NCBI RefSeq assembly: GCF_910592395.1
Contig: NC_088316.1
Coordinates: forward strand, 14,944,001-15,008,000
Reading direction: 5' to 3'
Origin: Lineus longissimus
Lineage: Eukaryota; Nemertea; Pilidiophora; Heteronemertea; Lineidae
DNA length: 64,000 nucleotides
Every line of letters starts with the position of its first letter. Position 1 is the stretch's first letter. The notes beneath the pieces are model-generated. The model ran no database searches. It had not been told where the DNA came from and was given only the letters and a program-made list of their open reading frames with translations. The position numbers and the translations under genes are program-made. Below are positions 1-12,100 of the stretch, piece after piece.

Positions 1-2370
1 ATGGAATGCATACTGTCTGTTTTGATGGATTTATGGTCATTCGATCCAGTTTTGTTTCCTCAGCTGCTAACAGTCTAGTCCGTGTTGCATGCCGGTTTGG
101 TTTAGGTATGGAATTTTTCACTCTGTATATTTCATCATTCATTGGCAGCACCAATCATAATCTGGATTTGAGAATATTTCTCAGGTCATAGATCTTTTGC
201 AATATGATATCTCAAATCAGTTAGTTATGTCCTGGTGATATGATAAAGTGTTATAGCCTATCTGCTATTCATCGGGCCTGTCATTCAACAATTCAGGCTT
301 GTATTTTATGATGCATGTCTGTTTTTCTCGGCTCATATATCATTGAACTTTAATATTCTTTTACATCCAATGGTAAACCACTGAAAAATGAAGTAGTTGA
401 TTCATAAAAGGCACCGAAAGGATAGTTAAGAAATTAATGTCCCCATGTTTCCTTTACTCTCCATTGCATTGACAAGTTTATTCAGTGCCTGAATATTTGA
501 TCTTATAATGTTGTCCACGGTTTCATTCAAACTATAGTTTGGTTTGTCTGTAGCATAGTGTAGTGAGATTGATCACTGTCTTGGTCAGACAGTATTGCAA
601 AGGCAAACCAAGGCAAAATCAGTTGGCCATGCCAGAAATCGTCCAGTCATACCAGTTGCATAACTGACCAATCGATACTTTGGCAGCAAAGATCTCTACA
701 TCACCAGTTGAGTAATTGCCTGAGTAATCTCCAAGCCATTGATTTCATGGAGTGCAATCTCAGTGGTCTTGATGTACAATCTTCTGCAACCCTTAACAGG
801 ATTGGCTTCGAGAAATTTCTTTTGGCAAATTGGTAAACGCGTGAGTCAAGGTCATAAGGAGGTGTTTGATACGAGGTCAAGCGACATTTTCTGTTGACGT
901 CTTTGGATTGGGAACTTGTATGGTCTGGTAATAGTCTACTCTTAAGTTGGAGTTTCTCATGGCAGTGTTTTTGCCATAATTCTGATGTGCTGAATTTGGG
1001 TGTTCTCAGGCCTGGTGGTGTGTCGTGTTTGTTTCTCTGGCATCAAGATCGCCAGCGCTGACTCAATTTACCTTGCGATTCCAGGTCATAATAGAATGGA
1101 CAATGACATAACCCCAGAACCAACTAATCAGTAACATTGACGAACTTATATAGCTCATTAGGATTGGAGGATTCTGAGTCAGGTGTTGGGGAGACTTGTT
1201 GGAATGTTTCCCCAAAGGTTGATATGTGCAAGTGTCAAAAAGCCAGGATAGAGGCTGTTGATTATTTAGTGACGTTTCAAAATTCAAAACTCATATTGGA
1301 AAGTAGAGACTTATCGCAGGTATTAACCCTAATCAACTGTTTCGCAGGGTGAGATTAGATGATATGTCTCCTTCAATGTGAGAAACTAAGATGTAAGAGA
1401 GTACTCAAGAGTGACTTGCATAATTTCTCAGCCTGTGATATCGTTGATATGTGTGTAGGATCTTGCCATTAATAAGTGGAAAGTAAACAGTTTGTTGATC
1501 TCTCGTTATTCTATTCAAATTATATGGATAATCGACTTGGACTTGGAACAGCGTGTGGATAAAATCAAGTTATAAGCTTGAAATCTTCGTCAACAAAACC
1601 ATTTCGTAAGCAAGGATTACTTGCATTCTGTGATATTTCGTTTAATCAGTCAAGCTTTTCGTACATTGTGGATAATCGTGATGATTTCGTGTGTGAACTG
1701 GCTTCAGATTATCATATTTTGTCTTTCGCTCAAGCGTCCAAATATCTGAAGTTTTCGTCAATATTTGTTCGTATTTTGCTCAGTTTGGTTTGTTTTTATT
1801 GATCTGAAGTAGTTGCACTGAAGGAGATAAAGGCATATTCGTATCAACTTAAAACTGCACCAACCTGTGTTTGTAAGCTTGTTGTAAGAACACTCAAACA
1901 AGTAAACTGTAGCACTATGAAGGATAACTATGATACCAGTACCTAAAAGCGTGATAAACAAGGATTATACAACTGGACTTCATTGGACAAGAAATCTTCT
2001 TGGATAAAGAACTAGAATTTCTTGCGCTATATATTTGAGAGAAAAAATCCACTATTATCCATCGACTAATCATAAAACCCAATACTTACTATAACTGCCA
2101 GGGGCATCGAATTGTACACCCATGAAGTTCATTGGAAAATCACAATTAAAATCAGCGGCACAATTGATTTGGAGTAATACTCGTGTTTTGACGAATCTTT
2201 GGAATTTCGTAGCTGTGGGGTGTTCTGATAGGAGGAGTTGATATATTATGGTCGATGTTGAATTTTCTGAAGCCATACCGATTTATAACTACTTAAATAG
2301 TGATTATTTGGCCTGTGTGTTGTACGCAGGCTTGTCATGTTCAACAACATTGCTTACAAGTGATTCAGAG
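1..2370. other. 5' region of the MTUS-like gene, no coding exon recognised
   Basis: The stretch is AT-rich and holds only short open frames with no splice-supported exon. It should contain the promoter or 5' UTR of the first alternative transcript. An in-frame ATG at 2248 precedes the preferred starts at 2371/2374. The tract ending tgtacgcag at about 2329 could instead be a splice acceptor, which would make the residues before it intronic. Confidence 0.4.
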
Positions 2371-3109
2371 ATGATGGAAAAAACAAAACCATCCACGCCT
2401 GGTGCCAAGGATTCTGGCAGAGGAGCTGGGGCAAAAACTGGTGCTAATCGGACAACAAGTGCTGCAAGGACACCGGGGACTGTTTCGAAGACGCCTGGTG
2501 GTGCTGCAAAGACTCCACCAAATTCAGCACGGACGCCGAGCGCTGGGGCAAGGACGCCGAGGCCAAACACTGGTACAAAAACTACAGACAAAGCAGGCAG
2601 CAATTCTACATCAACTAATGCTTCCAAACCAGGTGCTAAAAGCAGTGCAACGAAAACTACACCTGGTGCAGCCAAGACTACAACCGGTGCAGCCAAAACT
2701 ACACCTGGTGCAGCCAAAACTACACCTGGTGCAGCCAAAACTACACCTGGTGCAGCCAAAACAAATGGGGCAGCAAAACCAACAGCAAAAACAACACCCG
2801 GTGTTACAAAACCTAACAGTGCAACAAAAACCGGTGCAAGATCAAGTGCTACGAAACCGGGCATCGGTGGGAAGCCGACTACGAATGGAATCGCATCGAT
2901 ACCGGGTGGCTCTAAAGCTGCTGCGGCTAAACCTGGCGTGAAGACAACCGGACGGAGTACACCGCAAACTGGGTCTGCTAAGAGTACACCGGTGAAAAAA
3001 GCGCCTCTTCCTTCGAAGGCACCGTCATCACTTAAACCTGCCGCGAGTAAAAGCTCCTTGTCTTCCAGGGGATCAGCTGCCCCTTCGGTCGCATCGAGAA
3101 CAGCTGATG
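2371..3109 (+). CDS. MTUS1: MTUS-like alternative first coding exon A (basic Pro/Ala/Thr/Lys-rich)
   Basis: The preferred start is the ATG pair at 2371/2374 (MMEKTKPSTPGAKDSGRG). The exon ends in phase 1 at GCTGATG before gtaagt. It encodes about 246 residues of low-complexity, strongly basic sequence rich in K, T, P, A, S and G, with five imperfect 7-residue repeats of GAAKTTP encoded by 21-bp repeats (about 2650-2765). Such tracts resemble the disordered microtubule-binding regions of other MAPs; that role is inference. An upstream in-frame ATG at 2248 could add 41 residues, but they are unlike the rest. The long minus-strand frame over this exon is a composition shadow. Confidence 0.72.
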
Positions 3110-6100
3110 GTAAGTGTACAGCGCCATCTTTTGACAGATTTTGATGACTTAGTCTGAAATGCCAATGTCTTTTCAATCAGAAAAGTTGGACGGAAATGCA
3201 AAGTACATGTCATGTTTCTGGTCAGTGGGTAGCAGTCATCACAGTGCTGCTAAGCCAGTGCTGACTCTCAGCATGGTGCTATGTCCAATCGGTGCTAAGT
3301 CTGCAGGCACTGTTTCAGGAACTGGGCCCTGTCAGTATCTTCAGCAGTGTATGGTATCTGGTGGTATCTTGTATAGTGGAACTACCCAAGAGCCACCGCC
3401 AGTGATAAGAGAAACGATAAAACCATACAACACCCCTACCACCAACCTGACAGTTAATTTCCGGCCTAAGACTAACACTCGTATCGTTTTCTGACATCCC
3501 TATTCTCTATGTGTTGATATTGCCGCAGTCTGATGATATTGACCAGCCATGGCCGTGGAGTACCTCGATAATATTCAGGTCCATATCTGATGTCTTTATC
3601 GAATACATCATAGAGATAATTGTTAAGCAGATTGGCTGTCACTCAAGGAGATTTCTATCAGCAGTCACGAAAGTCATAAAGACGATAATGATTATATGGA
3701 AATTCTGTCACCAAATTCGAAGCCTCACATTTCTTGTGCTCATTGTGAAGCTGTTCCGACAAGAGTTTTAACTATTTTTTTCTCCTAATATGTTATCCTC
3801 CAATGGCAAGACTTTGGGATGATTCTTAAATAGGGGAGTGATTTTGCGATACCAAGATCTGCTATTGGAGGATGTCATATGATGAGTTTTGACAAATCTG
3901 TGCATTCTGATGATTGATGTGCAGATAAAAATATCCTATTGTTTATGGATGTTGTTATGGTCAGATATTGATCGCCACTGGTTACGTGAATCGAGAGCAA
4001 ACATCTCCGTCCATATCTGTTGCTGTGATCAGTTTAGATCCTTCAATGTTGATATATCTGATCCAGCAGACGTCTGCTGAAGTTTTGTCACAATTTGTGG
4101 ATGCGACAATAAGACACCATTATCCCTTTGGGAGATGCAATGGAAGATTAAACGTGTTTATCAAGGAATGTTTTAGCGATATTGCAAATGATTAGTCTCG
4201 TAGAGCAGACAATATGTATTGATCGACCATTTCAGACACAACTGAGACTGAGAGTGCTGTACCAGCCATGGCGGCCAGGTCTATCTCCTGACATTATCGG
4301 GTTAAACGTCATTGAGATAATGTGGAGTTGATCGGCTGCCGGGACCCATTAGGGAGCAAATCAATTGATGGGGCATGCTGCTTGAGGGGTTGGACAGAAT
4401 GGCCTGTTGGAATTGGCTGTTGTGGATGGTGCTGGTTGATATCAAAGAACACATTATTTCACCAGATAGAAAGCTACTGATCCTGTGTTGCGTTTGACCA
4501 TCATCTATGGGCATGATCTGACTATATCTCTCCAATTAAGCTTTTCAGCTGAAATAATTCATGGGTTGTGCTGTAACTGAGTCCCTCTTATAGAAATGAG
4601 GTCAACTTGTAGAGGGTTGGATGGCCTGTATCAAGGTTGTAGCCCTACTGATGTCTTCTCCCACCCTCTCAACTTGTGTTAGCTTACATGTCCTTCCCGT
4701 CTCTTCCGCAGAAGCAACACGGAGACTCTCTCTTGGCACCACATCAACAAGTCGGCCAGGGTCAGCACAGTCTAGACAGAAGGCAGCCGACACCAAGAAG
4801 TCTTTGGATAAAACGGACAATTCAGCGCCAAAACGTACAACAACTACAAAAGGTAGGCATCTCTTCCGTTATCTACACAATAGATCTTGGAAGTTGCTTT
4901 CTGTTCATTCGCCCACTAGCTCTTACCTAGTGCCCCTCTTAATATACAGGGATTCTGTGGTTGGTATTTGAAACTCTGTCGTCTATAAAAATGAGTTGAA
5001 AAGCTAAGAAGGGGTGACCAGATGATAGCAACTTGTCTCCAACTTCAATGAATTCCTGTTTAGTGGCCAACTTTACTCCACCACTCAACCTAACCCAATC
5101 TCAGGATATTTCTATACTAGTCACAAATGTCATGTAATTTCGGCTTGTGGTATTCGACTCGATGACTCGACGACGCGATGGCTCGATGACGCGATCGTTG
5201 CTATGGATTTTGCTAAAATACGGAATCCCATGATCCTGGTCTCCGGGCTACCGCTGCAACAGCAGAGGTTTTAGCTCGGCCTTCCCATACCCAGCTACGG
5301 TATGTAGAAGGATGTGCCCCCCCCCCCGCCCCCCCAGCCATGGCCACTGAAGATTGGTCCCCGCGATTGATTTTGATATTTAAAGGACTCGCGGAAGTTT
5401 CATAGCATGCAAAATGACCGGAGATTTAATTGACAAACAAGCTTCTAGTGGCCAATGTCAGATGTCATGTGGTAGTCTGTCAACAATCGGAATTTCGCAG
5501 CATATGTGCAGTTTTTTAGACTCAGTCACTCAGTCCCTCTTCCGCCCCTTGACATCTCCCCCCCCCCCCCCCAATACATCAGCCCCTATACATGCTTTCC
5601 GAAATTGGTGGCTTGCATTGGAACTAACTTTTTCCCCTTGTCCGTCATTAAAGGCATCCAAGTGTGTTGGTCAACCATGACTATCTCCTTTGTCCCTCCA
5701 CCACAGGCCTAGTTTCCCCTTATGACATCACTATTTCGGACACTCAGCGCCCCATTTCTGGAAAGGTGTATAGGACATTTAATATTGCCGTGCTGAACGG
5801 ATATCCAGAGCCAACCTTGTCTCCAGGAACTCGCGTGTCATTTTAACATTGGAATTTCTGCTCGTAAAGAACCTGGGTAGGAGGTTGATCTGAACCAGCT
5901 ATATTTAGGTGTATTCAGCTGTATTGACGGTAAGCTTGCATAGCAACATGGCGCATGGTTTTATCAAAAATGCGAACTTGTAGGAAACGAAAAATGGTCG
6001 GATTAGATACGGTGAAAACAGCTGGAAAGGGGTTGGTAATGATTGGTTCTTTTTTATTTCCTCCACTTATGATTCTATGTATAAATTACAGTCCAGGCAG

Positions 6101-9100
6101 TGATATTCTTTAAAAAGATTCCAACTTGATCGCGTCATCGAGTCATCGCGTCGTCGAGTCATCGAGTCGAATACCACAAGCCTGTAATTTCAGGGACAGA
6201 AAAAAATGCATATCACTATGCATGTAGTTGCATGGGTCAGAGTGTTGACTGATGAAAGTGGGTGACCATGTTATTAAAGTGTGACTTAATTCTGTCCGCA
6301 TGACCCTTTCTCGTTTTATTAGAAATGAAAATATTTCATTATTCACCACAAACAATCCATAGAGCAATGCTGGGTGATATCAATAATTGATTGGCACCTG
6401 CCAATCAGTGTGTCGTCTGGGAAATAGATTTGATTGGAAAGTAAAACAATCATTACTGGCGAATGACGTTGGTTATTGTGCGTTCTCAAAAAGGTTTGTG
6501 TCTTTAGATTCGCCCAGCTTCCTCAGCTGTACTTCTTGGTTTAAGTTTGTATTCATCTTATACTGTTCCTATTCAGTGAAAAGGCCCAGGCATCTGGATA
6601 TTTTAATTTAAATCAGGAAACAGAAAACTGTACTCAGTGACTTCTAGGCCTACTGTTGTTGACATTCTGGAAGGATGAGGGATTGAATTGTTGGAGCCTG
6701 GTCTAGGCCTTTCAATTAAACCTTGTTGTCCATAGGCCTACCCAGCTGGAGTTGTCACACAATTGATTGTCTCCAGAAGCTCTGAATATAATGTTGGCAT
6801 CCCATAGAGAATTGAACTCACCGTAGCTGTCAATAATATTGATTGAGAGAAGTTTTCATGACAGGTTTTTCTGTCCGCTCTATCTGTTGTGTTTTTAGCC
6901 ATTCAAAATAGACAGGTCATTGGATTCATTGTTGGCATAGTTTTATTTTTTCCACTTATGGACGGTCTACGTCACAACCTGTATGTCACAAGTCACAGCA
7001 GCGAGAACTGGTTGGCCTGGAGATTTGGTTAGGGTCATGTCATGTCCACATTGCGTCAACGTGTACATGTGACATCATCCTAAAAATGGCAGGCATAACT
7101 GATCGTCTTGTCCAACCTGTGTGCTGCCATTGTGTGAGATAATCCTGTACCAATCTATTTTGAAGTGACTCTCGCTGCGTTAATTTATGCATAGTTTTGG
7201 CAGATAATTTCAGGTCGAGTTGCTCAAGCATTTTTCCTCATTATCCCTGAAGATGCACTTCTAATTAGTTTGTAATGATTGCTGTATGTTTTGCCTGTAG
7301 GTCTCTTTATCAAAGGATTGCAATCAACTTGTAGTGGCTGTCTTAGAATGCAACATGTAGAGAGACTGAGACTTGTGAGATTGATGGGATGTATCTTGAG
7401 AAAAACTGTACAAAGTGTGGTGCTCGAGTTCGCTTATTGTGGTTTTGAACCATGATGATGGCAAGCACAAACTTGGAAGTTCTTTGAAATGAATGTAGAT
7501 GGCAGCACTGCTTCCCTCACTGGCATTTCTGTTCTGATCAGAAATTCATATCATTTATAAAAACCATAATACCCGTGGCGCAGGTTGTTTTAGGGTGTTG
7601 GCTTACTGTGGGGTTATAGCGGTCATGATGAGTTTGAAATGAAATTCAACAAATTCTTACCAGGCTAACTTTTCCCTTGTTGCCATGGCATGTTTCCGGT
7701 CCCTTATCCTCATGAAGAACCGATGATGCCTGCCTAAATCTCCATGTAGCATCACATGAATTGCCAATTTTGTCAGTGCTCTTGATAGAGGTTGAAATTA
7801 TGACAAGTGGAGTCTGACCAACTTTTGCTTGAAATTTTAGGCACATTTGATCATCAGTTTGGGAGTGTGAGTAAATTACCGAAGAACAATGTTTTCCATA
7901 GCAGGAACTCCGGTGGTTGAATCAGACGCCCACTTATTCACAAAAAAATGGTACACAAGGATGTAGAAAGAATGATAGATAGTACGCATCATGCTAGTAT
8001 AGGCCTACTGCACTGTATACCTGAAATAATAGTGAGAACTTTGGAAAAAGATAATGTCTTCTTTTGCTGATGCTTTGTAATTCATTGAGAAGGAATTTTC
8101 AAGAAGAGGAGAGTAGGAAAGTTGGTTCACTTAAAGTTCACAGACAAACTTGATTGTGTTGCTGATGATACTTTGTTAATATTTTGTGGATTAAACCCTT
8201 CCGAGGATAAATTGTTGTAATGGTGATTGGGTGTAAATGGAGTGAGGGTCCCATGGATGAGGATGCCCGGTATACAGCCAATGATGAGAATTCTGATGTG
8301 GATGTAGGCCTTAGGTTGGAAGAAGATGGGGAAGAGGTTGAGGTCAGCTGTGGGGAGCAGCAAGAAAACTTTGGTAGGTGATCAATGATGGATAATGTTA
8401 CACAAAGTGAGATATTGAAATAGTTCCTTTAAGAGGGACAAGTATGAAAAGTGAAGTCAGAGTTCTCCAAATTACATTGTATAAATATCTGAGTTTGTAA
8501 TTCTCTAGTATGATAAATCAATGCTGTTTTCACTTAGTCTTCATTCACAGCATTATGTTTCAACTTGATTATAGATTCTTGACATTAACAAGTACTTAAA
8601 ACACTGGCAGCGAGGAATGGATATTTAGATCGAAAAGTTTAAACTTTTGACCCAAACCATACTTGGCAGAGACTGTTTTGTAATGTTCGCTTATCAAAAA
8701 GGGAGGGTCAGTACCAGACTTTTGGGACAGAAAAAACTATTTGCATGATATTTTTAGGCCTACCTTGTGGTTTTTATGCAGGATGTTAACTCCAGTGATG
8801 GGTAATGTGGCACGACAGGTGCATGTGTGCGTTGTTCTAACTCAATCAGGGATTGAAGGGTTCTTCATCCATGAATCGATCTCTTAACTAGGCCCTTGAG
8901 GTACAACCTGTAGTGTAAATATTCATGATTTATTCACTTGATAGTAGTTTATATACCGTGATGTTGACTTGATTCCAGTGCGTAGGAAATTATTTCAATT
9001 CTCCCAATTTCAAGTTTAAAAGGGATTTTAACTCGCCAAAATTCTCACCAACCGTTGTCCAAATGTGAGACTGAAGTTTTTGGCATTGGATACCCTAGGC

Positions 9101-12100
9101 CGCGTATGTGAAAATGGATGGATATTGTTGCCTTTTCCCCATGTTCAGGATACCATTTCTTCGGATCCACCACGGACCAGGTATGAATGATATTTGTGCA
9201 AATCTTGGGGTGGTCAGAAGCAATTGTAATGATTTGGGGTCAGGATTTAATCCATTGCTGGCTCAAACAAGGATGCTCAGTGAGAGCATGAGAGAGATGG
9301 GCCTTTGGCAATATTTTGATTCATTTCCCACCCGATAGATGGAAGCACTTTCTCTTTCATAGAGTCCTATGGGCGGTGGGGAAGGGTTTGGAAGTCAGTG
9401 AAATATAATTTCTCACTGTTACTTTCCATTTGGCTGCATATGTATCTATGGCTTTCCTACATGTGTCTCATCAAATCATGGGTTAATACTTGCTGTTTTG
9501 TCGCATTGATTTTCACATTAACTACAGTTCATTAGATGTTGATGTTGGGTCTTTAAGAAATCCATATTGTTTTTACTCTGGAGACCGCTTGCCTCTAATG
9601 CAAAGTCTGAAAGATGGTTGTAACCTTGTATCACATGTATACATACACATATACCACTGATATGGATAGAGGGAAATTTAGCAACTTTTAGGACCGATGC
9701 AGATTCTGTGACTTTGATATGTTGATGTTTCACAAAAGACCACATTGGATGCCAATGAAAGCTCTGACTTTAATAATAGCCATTAAGGATTTACACAGGA
9801 GAAACCAAGGGCCTTTTATAGGTAAGTATTGAGAAGTATGCTACTTTGAGGACATTGAATCAACACCGCCTTGGCAGAAGTCGGGAAAAAAATTCCCTAT
9901 TTTTTATTTTTCAAGGTTATTCGCCAGATTCACAAAATTAAAACGCCCTTAAGAATTTGGCAGTTCACAGTATATGCAGTTGTACTTGCATTGCTCCTCA
10001 AGGACAGACTACACCACTCTCAGGATGGTTTCTGTGCGATAAACTTGTACCTCTCAAGTTGTGAAAGTGAAGACAACATACTAACACAGTAGCAGGGTGA
10101 TTTACTTGTCGGATGAATCAGATATGAATCATAGTCGGAGATAGGTAGATGGTCGTGTTGTAAAGATGTTTCGTTCCTGTTCATCATCGTATGGCCGTCA
10201 AATTCATGTTCTTGTGCTAAAAATAGAGCAAACAACCTCAGGATGGTTTGAGAAATCTGGTCAACATAGCTAGGGCATCTTTATCAGTCACAAAATCAGA
10301 AGAAAATATTTCCTCAATGTCTTTAATAGATGGAAGAAGTATAGGCATCTCTTGATCTTTCTCAATCAAAGACCACGTTTTGTTTTATAAAAAACAACAT
10401 CTGGTAACTTTCGATAATGTTGCCAATAGACCTTATGAACAGTTGTATGGTTGACGAAGAATAACTTAAATCAATGATCTTTTTTTTTAAAAACATCCTT
10501 GATCCATGATGCCAATTATGGTTTGGAAAAAGTTTAAAAGTATGTTATGTGATGAAATTCACAGCTGGGTCTAATGGTAACATGATGTCTTTTATATAAT
10601 CATACATATACCAACACGGCACATTTGACGAAATATAATGATTTAGTAAAAATTCATGATGGGGAATGAACTACGGCAACAATCAAAGACTAGTTCAAGG
10701 AACACTGGGGATAAATATCTAGTTGAAGGTAAGTATACGTTGAACAGGTGTTGAACTTATTACCCCGTTCTAAAAGCACTTATTATTTTCCCATTTGCAC
10801 ATCATCCTACCCATAAAGTTCAATTTCGTGCTCAGAGGTCAAAGTTCAGCCCTATTTGCAGACCCAAAATATCAGTGTCATAAACCTTTTTCTCAAAGCC
10901 AACTTTGATCCTTCATGCCCGAATTGACAAACAGAACAGACCAAACTTATTTGATTGTATGGGTGTGGTACCTGGTGTATGTTGCTGGCCGATTTTACCA
11001 AAGTACCCTGACAAGTTAGGCCTATAATGCGGTCATGGAGTTCAAGCCCTTCCGGTCACTCTTTCCTAGAACATGTAGAAGACTTGCTCAGCAGATTAGG
11101 TCAAACAAAACATCTGCCTATGTCGAACATGTCCAAGAAGTCTTTGCTTACACTTTCTCTTCGAGTGGCTAATTCACTGCCAGACTAGAACCGGATTTTA
11201 AGTGGCCCTCAGGGGACAAAATAGGCCCCTTTTGTTGCCGTATTAGGCCTTTCTAGGAAGACTCTTAGGAAATGTCAGTTTCTGACTCATTTCTACTGAT
11301 AGATATGCAAGATTTGCAATAGTAAAGGGTGTGACAAAAGAAATTGGCTGTCTCACTTGTTGCATACATGAAATATTTCATGCCAGAACACTCATTTATG
11401 CCAGAAACATTAAATATAGACATGTATTTACAAGGCTAATGTAAACAGATTGAGTAAATCAATACTAGATCAATGTTTTTAACAGGTTTCTGATGGCATA
11501 CTGTGTATACATGTACCTCTTCAATCATGACCACCCAGGCATTTGTGTTCAATTGAATTGAATATATCATCGTATTTAGAGTCATGTCTGCCATAGCTTG
11601 AGAGTTCTGCTCAAAAGTAACCTTATTTCTTGACATGCGAAACAACGACACAAGCTCATCCAAAGTGCGTTGCAGGCTCCCGGGCATGGATACAGGGGGT
11701 CATGCAGTGTGCACGCACCCCCGTATTTAAGAAAGTGCTTTGACATTGACCAAATACTTTGGGAGGAATAGACTCTAAAAACCAGCAGGGTGCCCCCTGT
11801 TTCTCAAGGGCGCTCTTTCCTTTCTCTGATTCTTGATCCGTCCCTGGCTACAGCACCTCCACCACAATAATTTTTATCGCCCCGGATCAATCAATGATTT
11901 GGTGCCAGCAATACAACCCGAGTCCTGTATGCTCTAATATTGACGGTGCGGTTGTTTTTGGCTACTAACAGATGGTGCTGTACTCAAACAATACCACATA
12001 GTTCTGAATTACATGTATGATGTAAATTCCAATACCATTGCAATGGGTGACTTCAAAGTTGGTGTTAGTGTTAACTTTGGGAAAGTGTTATAGTTTTTCA

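Noticed and set aside
2304-3176. 290-codon minus-strand frame opposite exon A
   Set aside because: It mirrors the repetitive Lys/Thr/Pro codons of exon A; the plus strand has splice sites, phase match and MAP-like composition.
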